Source: Paragordius varius
Lineage: Eukaryota; Nematomorpha
DNA: 64,000 nucleotides
NCBI GenBank assembly: GCA_964247055.1
Contig: OZ176057.1
Coordinates: 3,162,001 to 3,226,000 of the forward strand
Direction of reading: 5' to 3'
Part shown: piece by piece, positions 54,701-64,000 of the stretch
Layout: the number at the start of each line of letters is the position of its first letter
Position numbering within the stretch: the first letter of the stretch is position 1
Notes under the pieces: model-generated
The model's database searches: none
Told to the model about the DNA's origin: nothing
The model's input: the letters and a program-made list of their open reading frames with translations, nothing else
Translations under genes and position numbers: made by a program

Positions 54701-56443
54701 TTCGCCATTCTGTATGAATGAGGGAGCCGGATCCACCGTGTCATATGATATAAGTGTGCCATCGTAGGAGAAAGATGGTACATTTTTAACTCCATTTTCT
54801 ATTTTATTGCATTTTTTGGCATTAGATTTGGAATTTGCTTGAATATCTTGTAATTTACGTAGGGCCAAATAACACGTTTCACGTATCTATAGCATAAAAA
54901 AATATTTTATCCCAAGCTAGAAAAATAAAAAAAATACACTTTTAAAACCCCATAAACTATGTTTAAATAAAAAATTAACATCTGCTTATAAATTCGACCT
55001 TTAAATTTAAGTAATGATATTTGTATTTTTTATATAATACATGATAATCTTTAGTCTATATTTTAAATTGATATTTACCTTTGACAAAGATTATTTGTAG
55101 TAATCTAAAATTCACATTGATAAATTTATTCAATCATAGCTGAATATAATCCCAATATTAAAAGATATATTATTGTCCGATTCGTAGGTAAAAAATAATA
55201 AAAAAGTTTATTTCAAATTATCTGATAAGAGTTGAAATAAAGAGTTGCATAATAAGATTATAATAAATATGGCATAAATATATAAAAACTTGAAAACCAA
55301 AAAACGAATTGGTGCCCAAAATTATTGTAAATATGTGGTAAAAGTTTTGATAATCATTATATTCAGTGTTTATTATATAAAAAAGAATAACCCAAAAACG
55401 ACGCGTTAAATTTAACGTGTATATTAAGTGGCATCTTAAGTGATTTTTAGTACCGAAGCAGCCTTTTTTGAAACTCTTTAGAGGTGTAAAATAAATTTTT
55501 TTCAACAAGGATGTTTATTTGAGATCCGCGATAAATTAGGATATTCATAATTTTTAAATATATATTTTCATAAAATCTAGGTAAAATCAACATTTCTTAA
55601 ACCATTTTTCTAATTTTGCCTAGGGAAAACAAAAAATTGTTATATTTATTTGCATTTAATAGTCTTTCTTATATTTAAAATCTAATAACTTTTAAATGCG
55701 GCCCATTTGTGTTGGCCACCTCGTTTACAACATTTATAAAACAATTCTTGACTCAGTGTTTTACCAAAAAAATTGTAACTGATAATACTATCAAAACTAT
55801 AATGCCATCTTTGTAAATTAAAAAAAACTGAGAGTTTAAAAAAATAAGTTTAACAAAACTTTTCCCATTTCGAAAAATATTTCGAAAATATAAAATAATA
55901 AAATTTATCATTGGCATCAATCATCCATTTTATTCAAACATATTTTGTTTTGCACATTATAAAATACAAATACTATCATAAACTAAAATAAATTATGCTC
56001 AAAGGTTATCAGATTTCAAAAAAATATATATTAATTATATAATTTTAAATAATCGTAAAGAAAAATTCAACCTCTTTGTTATCCAAATTAAGATATAACT
56101 GGATTATAGGAATCGAGTCGGGATTACCAATTGCACTAATGGCTTCACCTAAAATTATATTTGAATATAGACCTGCTTCATGCCTGACAATAACCGCTTG
56201 CGATTCATCTGCCAGTAAATCGTATAAATACGATAATGCATATTCATTTTTCATTTGACCTAAACAATATGCACATTCATGTTTAAACAAGATCGATGGC
56301 TCCCTTATCAAGGAATTTGTTATTGCATTGATAGCTCGTTCTCCACCCAAAGTTCTTAAAGTAAAAACTGCACGAAATTTATCAGTAAGGGGTGAATTCG
56401 GATTCGATAGCACACTTAAAGCCGATTCAAATGTGTCAAGCAT
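51763..56443 (-). CDS. DOHH: Deoxyhypusine hydroxylase, complete
   Basis: HEAT-repeat di-iron enzyme that hydroxylates deoxyhypusine in eIF5A, the last step of hypusine formation in the cytosol. Coding segments: 56443-56173, 56148-56072, 54886-54685, 53760-53626, 52473-52291 and 51977-51763; phases agree, giving 360 residues (human about 302). Two symmetric halves each carry two His-Glu iron-binding motifs: LFKHECAYCLGQM (H55/E56), VRHEAGEAISAIG (H88/E89), LLNHEIAFIMGQM (H243/E244) and VRHESAEAIGSI (H276/E277). The linker VDPAPSF and the C-terminal VKESCVIALD are typical. A TAA lies in frame 12 codons upstream of the chosen ATG. Extra length lies in the inter-half linker and after the fourth HE motif (IYSEILENKS...). 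The first two segments are separated by a 24-nt intron. Confidence 0.95.
52587..52925 (-). repeat. Decayed copies of the DOHH exon 5' edge (segment 52291-52473)
   Basis: AGCTATTTTATGATTTAATA at 52593 parallels AGCTATCTCATGATTTAATA in the exon at 52420 (period 173). A second stretch at 52875-52904 matches exon bases 52444-52473 at 24 of 30 positions with no gap. Both lie in the intron upstream of the exon. Confidence 0.7.
53039..53326. mobile_element. Family A element
   Basis: TACCAATTACAATTCAAATT to TTGATTGTAAATGATATA; in the DOHH intron upstream of segment 52473. Confidence 0.7.
54200..54435. mobile_element. Family A element
   Basis: TACCATTTACAGTTCAAATT to GGATTGTAAATGGTATA; in the DOHH intron after segment 54685. 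Confidence 0.75.
56149..56172 (-). other. 24-nt intron in DOHH
   Basis: Starts GTCTAT and ends ATTTTAG, between codons of the invariant HEAG|EA iron-binding helix. Length is a multiple of three without a stop, so the unspliced reading would insert eight residues (LYSNIILG) inside VRHEAGEA. Family conservation of that helix argues for splicing. Confidence 0.78.
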
Positions 56444-56485
56444 GGTAAACACATGAAAGAGTGAAAATATTAGATTTTTTTACAT

Positions 56486-57030
56486 TAACACTTCGATTCA
56501 AATTGGGGTATCTAAATACCCCAGACTAAATTTAAATGGATATTTTATTAAAACTACTGAAGGAAACGATCCTAATTTAAATTTATGCTCTATATTAATA
56601 ATTATATAAATATGCCAAAATATCTTGATAAAATTTTGTTTTAAACTACTTCGACGCCATTTTTATTTAACAAAATTTTTGCAAAATATCGTCTTCAATT
56701 AATTTAAAAAAAAATTATTTAAATTACATCTAACATTGATAGAAATAGAAAAAGCGGTTTATTTTGTATAATTTTTTAATTTTACCATTTCACACATGTC
56801 ACGTTGAAGAAATTTTACTTTTCGGTATTAGCTTAAAATAAGTGACATCAAGTGTTTTTGAATAAAAAAATCTATATATTTCGGTTTATTAATGTTATAT
56901 AAGTGCAAAATTTTGCCATGTCGATTCATTACATACTTTTTAAAATATTTGATTTTAAACAGGCCTCTGGTATCCAACTACCCAAATTTAAATCGAAGGA
57001 CTAAAATGAGTGTGTTGTATCCAAGTGTTA
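56486..57030 (+). mobile_element. Family D element
   Basis: TAACACTTCGATTCAAATTG to TGTTGTATCCAAGTGTTA; starts about 40 bp upstream of the DOHH start codon, so it limits the DOHH promoter space. Confidence 0.78.
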
Positions 57031-57439
57031 AATTTTTATAAGGCATAACATATTCTCGATAAAAGAAATATCGTATATATTCTGATAGGTGTATTAAGAT
57101 GGCGCTCCTTTTGGTTCTTACGAGTGATTGAATAGATATTATAAATTTTTGGAAGTAACTGCTCTATAATTACGGAATTTGTGTATTTTGGCAATTTATA
57201 TCTTTTTGGTCAGAGCAATCTCAAAATATCACTTAAAAGTAAAACAGTATTTTTACAAAGTTTAAATGTTAGATATCGTTTCCAAAAGTTCCATATTTTT
57301 TGCCCTACTAATATGGGCCAGTTCTCTTAACATTCCATTTAGAGATATTTATATTCCGGAGCGAATATAATTTGAATATATTAAAAAATTTAGTCTTTTA
57401 TGCGCCTATTAAAATATTTTTTTAAAAATATAAAATTGA

Positions 57440-57960
57440 GAGAAATTAGGATTTTGATATCAGCTGTTCGTAATCATGTTTTTACCTTGTCCCAAATTTA
57501 AACAGATTATATATTAAAAATATAAGTTTCATATCCATGAAAACCACGTTTGAATTGAATATGGATTAAAATAACTTTCATTTCCAACACCTAAACTTAA
57601 ACAAAAAATTGAAAACATATTCTTTGGGGTTTGTACACCTCTGAGCCATTAAAACTTAATATCTCATAAAAATATTTATAATCGAGCCATATTTAAATTA
57701 TCTTTTTTTAGGTTTTTAGGCGCATGATACCAATATATTTTTTAACATTTCACTACCCTTTGCCGCCTTATAATTTAAAATAGCCGATTTCATAATAAAA
57801 TTTCCTTAGCTTTTGAGGCGATGCTTTAAAAATTTTCTACAAATGTAAAATTATGTAAAAATCCTTATGTTAAACCTTTTCGCCTCATTTTTACTTTTTA
57901 AAATCGCTAATACATTGCGCAAATAAATGTATATTAAGGATATAAACTGAAAATAATTGA
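57440..57960. repeat. Family L dispersed repeat pieces
   Basis: TATCAGCTGTTCGTAATCAT (57460), TTTTTAGGCGCATGATACCA (57713) and GCGCAAATAAATGTATATTA (57917); rearranged relative to the 44.4-kb copy. Confidence 0.45.
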
Positions 57961-58782
57961 CCTAAATTTAATGTGACCAAATATTTTAAACCCTGGAGCA
58001 TGTACAAATTTAAAACATGCTTTGCCTATTTTTCACCAGATTTGCTGCGGTTTATCAGATGATATAGTTCTTTTTTATTTGTTAGCTTATTGGAAACACA
58101 TATAATTAACAAATGCATTAAATTAACCGAAACAAATAAAACAAACATTAAACTTTTAAATTTTGATCAAATTTTTATAAAATATCATAAATTCATTTTG
58201 TGTTTATTTTTATTTTGAGGCCGCTTTTGCAGAAACCCCAAGTTAAAGGGCCGTTAGCCTAAATCTTTCGAAAAAATTATAGTTCCGCCACTGATTGATT
58301 GCCTTTATAAACGGTTTTACCGATCCGACACTCGATTCCATGTATAACTCAATCAGAAAATAAAATAACCAATTAAAAATAGGCCAATATTAGTGTTTAT
58401 CTAAAAATGAACCTTTTATTTTTTTTTAAAATTATTATTTTATCAAAGGGTACACTATAAAATTCATTAATTTTTTTTATATATAAAGGTAATAAATATA
58501 TTAACAAAAATTTTTTAAAAGCAGTACAAAAGTCAGGGCAGTACAGGCCATTTTTTTTCGAAAACCCAGTACTGTACTGCGAAAAACAGCCTATCTGGTC
58601 ACATTACTAAATTAGCTTTTAGGTTATTTACCAGCAAAAACTTGATATTTATTGATATTCAAATAAGCTGTTTTCTTTCTATTGTGTTAATGAGCTCTCC
58701 CAATTTTAGACAATAGAACAGGAGCCAAATCAATGGCTTTGCTGTTTTAAACACTTACAGACTTTTTTGGTAAAGGGGACCA

Positions 58783-59445
58783 GTGGCGTATCAAGCATTT
58801 TCGGCGTCCGGGGCATAACTATCTTTTTTTAGAAAGCCAATTAAACAATTTAGTAAAAAAAATACAAACGTTGCAACCTAAACATCGTAGATAAGACAGC
58901 ACAGCCATATAAATTTTAAGATATATATATATGAAATTAAATATATTTATATTCAAATACATACGTGAAAATATTCTAATAAATTCTATAATATGAAAAT
59001 TAGATATATAAAAATAATACACATTGATCGTTGTATATATTGAATTGATCTGCTGATAAATTCCCTCAACAAAACTGCTTGAGTTCTAGCACTCTATCGG
59101 GTTTAGACTCACGCTTAACAGTTTTTTTAGTATATTTTGTAATAGGTCCCATCTAATAGTTGAACGTGAAAAAAAACAGGTGCCTGTTTAAGAAACGTTT
59201 TTTAAGCAAAAAATATAAGTTTGCACATGTTGTAGGGAATAACTACATGAAAGTTGTTTTTTGCAGAATTGATCTTGTCATTTATATAATTTTTATATTA
59301 TTTTAGGGATTATTACGGAAATTGTTGAAAAATCTTACCTAAAAGTTGTTAATCATTTTGCATAATTCAAATTTAATTAATAAAATCATTTAAGCGACTC
59401 TAATAACGGCGTCCGGGGCATGATGCACCCTCTCCCCCCCGCTCG
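58783..59445. repeat. Possible element bounded by GGCGTCCGGGGCAT motifs
   Basis: CAGTGGCGTATCAAGCATTT and GGCGTCCGGGGCATAAC at 58785-58822; GGCGTCCGGGGCATGATGCA at 59406. The same motif is at 63960-63998 (AGTGGCGTACCGAGCATTTG), cut by the window end. Confidence 0.4.
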
Positions 59446-59949
59446 CTGAATGTTGGGTTTGGTTAGATGTATAATAAAGTTACTTGCACTTTTGTGGTAA
59501 TTTGATTTCGCAAAAGCGCAAAATTAGCGCACGTTAAATAATTTTTTTTGGAAAAACATAAATATTTTATTCCAAAAATAATATAATCCACAGATAGAAC
59601 AATCTACAAAAACCTTGCCCGTCCAGAATAAAGTTGAATAATACCATTTATTTATATTTAAAAATAAAAGCTGTTTATATTTATTTTTATTTTTTTATTT
59701 TTGGGCTTTGAAAGATTTGTTTCTATTCAGAATGAGCAAGTTCTATTAAAAAACGGAGAAATGCCGAGCTTTTGCAATTAAATTTATAAATATGTTAGAT
59801 TATTTAATCCAAATACATAATTCTAAAAAATGCATTTTTATTCCAAAACTTATTTGAAAATTTTGTTGAAGAGTACATCATATGAATTTGAGGACTGAAG
59901 GAAACGTTAGAAAACGCTGTAAGATATTCTTAAAAAAACTTTTTTTTAT

Positions 59950-60420
59950 TACTACATCATCTTTTGGGGGTAATTTTATAACCCAGGGTCATTTTGATAT
60001 CAAATATTTTTAGCAATTTTTAAAATATAATTTCTTGAGCCTTTTATATTAAACTAAGATTTTTTTAATGTAATATTGTAAAAAATCATCATCTAAAATT
60101 ATTTCGCTGCTATTTTTTTTTAATTTTTATTTAAATTGTGTACAACAGGCAAATATATGTATATTATGGTTAAAGAAATAACTTTAAAACACTTTCAAAT
60201 TTTAATCTAATATATTTATGCTATTTATGGATTTTAATATCAGTATTAGTTTTAATGTTTTGGAGCTATCTGAGTTTAGGACTCTAGAAGTTAAAAAACT
60301 GTAAAAACTTATTTTTTATTTAATACTTGACAAGAGAATTTAATAATTAAATTTTAACCTAATTAACTTATTTTATTTACTACATTAAGCTCTGGGGTCA
60401 TCGCCTAGAAAAAAATGAAA
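59950..60420 (+). repeat. Family L dispersed repeat
   Basis: CAACAGGCAAATATATGTAT, ATGTTTTGGAGCTATCTGAG and ACAAGAGAATTTAATAATTA follow each other in the same order as at 48.4 kb. Confidence 0.5.
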
Positions 60421-60959
60421 TTGAAATTAAGTTTAAAATCACTTGTAATGGCCGAAACCAAAAACACCATGATAATGCTAATATTTATTCCTATCAAAAA
60501 AAATATATTTACGTGATATTAATTTGTGGACACGGTGTTAAATTTCAGTTAATCTACGAAATCTTAGTTTATTTACAAGCTTTAGGGTATTAAATTTTCC
60601 CAAAATATAATTATCTGCAATAAAATTATTTTTTAGTATTGGAACTAATAATTTATCGATAATTGTCTATTGATTCAGGTAATGGCAGTAGAAAAGTTAA
60701 AATTTATTTGTAGTTATTTAATACTCTTGTATATTTTATAATTATTATATTTTAAAACGATCGCTTTATGACCAACCATTTATATATTTTAATGGTTTCA
60801 AACTTTTAAATATTACGAATATTACCTAAATTGTATTTCAATCCAAACAAAAACGTATTCCACACTTCAAATATTGGGCAAACGAATGAATAGCAATTAT
60901 AATCAATTTAAAATGTATTTAAAACAGCATTTAAAAGATTTAACAGTTAACATAAAAAC

Positions 60960-61235
60960 ATTAACCTCTCATCTTTGCTCATTATATCTAGAAAGTTTGG
61001 CGGTTTTCAATTATTGGTATAAAGTCGAGTTTTCTTCAACTATACAGATAATGATATTCGAATCACAGTGCAATTAGTTACCATCTCAATTACAGCTAAC
61101 CATTGCTTTTTTACCAATCCACCCTTCACCTTTGCTCCTACTACCGAGAAAATTTACGGTTTATAAGTATCGGTACAAAGTCGAGTTTCAACTAAAAAAT
61201 TTATCAATCACAGCAAAATGTACTCAACTTCTATT
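60960..61235 (+). repeat. Diverged direct duplication (~165 bp)
   Basis: CTCATCTTTGCTC ... GGTATAAAGTCGAGTTTTC (60967-61035) recurs as TCACCTTTGCTCCTACT ... GGTACAAAGTCGAGTTTCAA (61127-61195). The first copy overlaps a 67-codon open frame at 60874-61077, but nothing supports it as a gene. Confidence 0.5.
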
Positions 61236-61904
61236 AATGGCTAAAAAATAATATTTGCAAACAATTATTTTGTACACACTCATCAATTCTTAATATAAAT
61301 AAGGCCTATCTCAATATATCAAGTCACCAGTTTTATGAGATGAAAATATTTAGAAATAAGTTTTATATGGTTAAATGTTTTTAAAAAATATTTATTCCAA
61401 TAGAAATAAATAATATTATAACAAAAGTTATTATATAAAATGTGTATATCCATGGTTTATGGTGAAACTTTAAAATTAAGCCGTGAGTCTTAAAAACTCT
61501 TTTTCCCGTATCAACTGTGTTAATAATAGAAATATATGGCAAATGCAAAATTATCAAAGACTCTTGGCATCCTTTTATTTATTATGTTAAATTTTAATAT
61601 AAAATATACTATGTCATAAATCTGTGCAATTAGCCGAAACGATTATTTCACTAGGTATATATGGGTGAAATTTAACATATTATTGTTTGAATTTAAGCTT
61701 CTAAAAATAAATAATGAAGGGCAAGGATGCTTGTGTTTAAGTCCGTTTAAGGAAAATTCAATAATCCAATTCTATTAATCGAATTAAAATAAAATGGTTA
61801 ATATATACTGTGAACGAAATTGGATGTATATAAAATATTTGGAGAAATTACATATATTCTGCTAGAGGAATGTTTATAGGTAATATTGGGAGAGGTGTAA
61901 CTTG

Positions 61905-62070
61905 AATTCTGGGCTCCAATGCATGAGTGATGGCGCCCCTTTCCCTCCAACCACTGATAAATGAGTGATCTATTACGTATTATTTAAGATAATAATTCTT
62001 AGATACTTATTTTATGAAATAAAATTATGGCGCCCAATGCATCAGCCCCCATCTAGCTACGCCTCTGTTT
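61905..62070. repeat. Small imperfect inverted repeat
   Basis: AATGCATGAGTGATGGCGCC at left, GGCGCCCAATGCATCAGCCC and CTAGCTACGCCTCTG at right; typical of a decayed short element. Confidence 0.4.
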
Positions 62071-62107
62071 ATTGCTATTAACACTATTTATTTGAAATAT
62101 TGGGTAG

Positions 62108-62159
<52 letters not shown>

Positions 62160-62265
62160 TTTAATAAAAATACTTAAATAAGAAATATTATTTGGGAGTC
62201 TAATATTAGTGTTATAAAATTGAAGTTTGTTTTATTTAGCATTTTTTTACTACTTAAATTATGAT

Positions 62266-62309
<44 letters not shown>

Positions 62310-62555
62310 TCCGAAAACAACAAATTATAAGATTGAACCAAGATTTATGTTGAATAAGAGATTATTATTTGAAACGGCATAAAATTAATCATCATAATCT
62401 ATAAACAAAAATTAAAAGCATTTGCATCAAAACCAAGCCAAAAAATTATCATTAACGCCCTAAGCCGATTGGCTGGATTATTTTTTAATATTATTAATAA
62501 TGCATCCTTTAACAATTACATACAGACTCTTCTAATTTCTTAAGTTATATCCTTT

Positions 62556-63836
62556 ATGAATGTCATCATAGAAATATCAAGTTTTAAACCTTTGTTAACC
62601 CAAAATCCGGCCGAAACATTTTGTGTATTCTATATTCGGTCACTTCTATTTTTATCCTTTTTTGCATTATTAGTTAATAGTTATGTCCTGTACGTTTTAT
62701 TAATCAAAATTAAAACGCCATATCGCCCATACTATTTTTTACAATGTATAACGGTTGTAAATATATTAATTAGTATAAATACCCTAGTCACAGTTAGTCT
62801 TTACTATATAGTTGGTGGACACTTTGCTCCTAACTGTATACTTATCAATTTTTTGACCAAATTAGTCGTTTCTATAAAACTTATATTGGCTATGCTTAAT
62901 TGTTACCTCATCTTAATGTTATTTGCGGATCGGCTCTATGGACTGATATGTTTTACTAGATTACGGTGGCTTAGAAGTCAAAAATTTTATATACTATCAC
63001 CGTATATCTTGTTTTTCATCATATCTATTCCTCACATAGTTGATTACCGATTGAGTGATGTTTATATGGTACAAACATTAAATTCCGATATAGTTTACAA
63101 TGTTTTAGATTGCAAAAGTGAATCTGCATATGGTACAATATTAAACAATACAAGTGTAACATCTATGAAAAATCATAGCCTACCAATCAAAATTCCCCCT
63201 AAAATACCCCTTTGTCTACTCTACCATGGCAAATCAAGGTATAATGTTCAATATGTCCGCCGAATTATAATAAGTTATGCAGTAATAATAGTAACATTGG
63301 CTATTACCCTGACCGTAATGATTTATGTAGTTGTTTTTTACCTCCTGAAATATAAAAAACGGAGATCCACGGTATTTGCCGATAAAAGTCCGCATGTAAT
63401 TAAGTCTATCATCCTGGCTACTGTCGGAAATACTAGTTTTTCACCGCTGAAAAATGATAAGTCAAATAAATCTTTGACACCTATTTTAAATAACTTCTAT
63501 GGCGTTAATCGAATTCGCCAGTGGAATAGAAAAATACAACGAAACAGATTACCTCCTGTTTTCCAAAAATCAATTCAAAAATTTTTTTGTCTGTACCTAC
63601 TCATTTTGGGCCATTTCCTTATGATAGCTCCTTCATATATTGTTTATATATGTTTTAGTCGATATTATGTTTTGCGAATGGAACCGCCCATAAAACTCCT
63701 TTACGCAAAACCGATAACAAAAATCATTAAACTTTTATCACTATTTTATACCATTATCTATGTTTTATGTGATCCAAACCTACGAAAGGTATTTAAAAAG
63801 TCATTCTACCCCAAAAGTCAAATTAGATGCTGCTGA
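62556..63836 (+). CDS. Seven-helix receptor, rhodopsin-like, single exon
   Basis: 426 residues; a TAA lies in frame 15 bases before the ATG. Seven hydrophobic segments at about 24-50, 59-86, 97-124, 145-166, 236-264, 341-367 and 388-405. Seen: Asn41 in helix 1 (N1.50 position); Cys94 and Cys186 placed for the extracellular disulfide; DRL (125-127) where class A has DRY; FYTIIYVLCDPNLRKVF in helix 7/8, where the usual NPxxY is not recognisable and a DP follows instead; Asn-linked sites at 198 and 206 in a long second outer loop; a basic third inner loop of about 75 residues; and a C-terminal Cys pair that could be acylated. Ligand is unknown; it is most like divergent peptide or orphan receptors. 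It could also be a lineage-specific chemoreceptor. Confidence 0.85.
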   Translation: MNVIIEISSFKPLLTQNPAETFCVFYIRSLLFLSFFALLVNSYVLYVLLIKIKTPYRPYYFLQCITVVNILISINTLVTVSLYYIVGGHFAPNCILINFLTKLVVSIKLILAMLNCYLILMLFADRLYGLICFTRLRWLRSQKFYILSPYILFFIISIPHIVDYRLSDVYMVQTLNSDIVYNVLDCKSESAYGTILNNTSVTSMKNHSLPIKIPPKIPLCLLYHGKSRYNVQYVRRIIISYAVIIVTLAITLTVMIYVVVFYLLKYKKRRSTVFADKSPHVIKSIILATVGNTSFSPLKNDKSNKSLTPILNNFYGVNRIRQWNRKIQRNRLPPVFQKSIQKFFCLYLLILGHFLMIAPSYIVYICFSRYYVLRMEPPIKLLYAKPITKIIKLLSLFYTIIYVLCDPNLRKVFKKSFYPKSQIRCC

Positions 63837-64000
63837 CTCTGGCAACCAGAAGCATAGCTTACATATCTATCACCTGGTGAATGAATCCGAGATGGCGTTC
63901 CCCTCCATGCAACTTCTGCATTTTAAAATAATAATCAAATTTAAACCGTGATCATGACAAGTGGCGTACCGAGCATTTGCTGCGCCCGGGGCATAAAACT

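Noticed and set aside
56444-56452. GTG start giving DOHH three extra residues
   Set aside because: ATG at 56443 is the natural start; non-ATG starts are not expected here.

Overview
This is AT-rich nuclear DNA from an animal. The evidence is a set of spliced metazoan genes with GT..AG introns: a Rheb-like small GTPase, a conventional protein kinase C, deoxyhypusine hydroxylase, and an intronless seven-helix receptor. Intergenic and intronic space is filled with miniature inverted-repeat elements and a broken RTE-type LINE. I cannot name the species. Two introns of 24 and 28 nt lie beside introns of several kb. Introns that short have been reported in dicyemid mesozoans, so a reduced parasitic lineage is possible, but this is inference only.

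Layout. 1-9.6 kb: 3' part of a Rheb-like gene on the + strand; six exons lie in the window and the G1-G3 exons are upstream of it. 9.75-13.0 kb: decayed LINE. 13-17.6 kb: repeats. 17664-47513: a complete conventional PKC gene on the - strand, reconstructed as 18 exons that join in frame to 772 codons plus stop. 47.5-51.8 kb: repeats, including a 1.24-kb palindrome. 51763-56443: complete deoxyhypusine hydroxylase gene on the - strand, six coding segments, 360 residues. 56.4-62.5 kb: repeats, no supported gene. 62556-63836: GPCR on the + strand.

Main observations. (1) Introns of 24 nt (DOHH) and 28 nt (Rheb). (2) Exon-encoded, low-complexity insertions inside two otherwise conserved signalling domains: 141 codons between helix 3 and the G4 strand of Rheb, and about 57 residues in the C2 domain of PKC. 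(3) In three genes, decayed tandem copies of an exon edge lie in the adjoining intron, which suggests that tandem duplications across exon-intron junctions are common here. (4) Several inverted-repeat element families, two of which have arms built from short tandem repeats.

The genes are not an operon or a pathway. PKC and Rheb are both growth/signalling proteins and DOHH modifies eIF5A, but their adjacency carries no evident functional meaning. Exon boundaries come from reading frame, GT/AG sites and recalled family sequence; no alignment or transcript was available.
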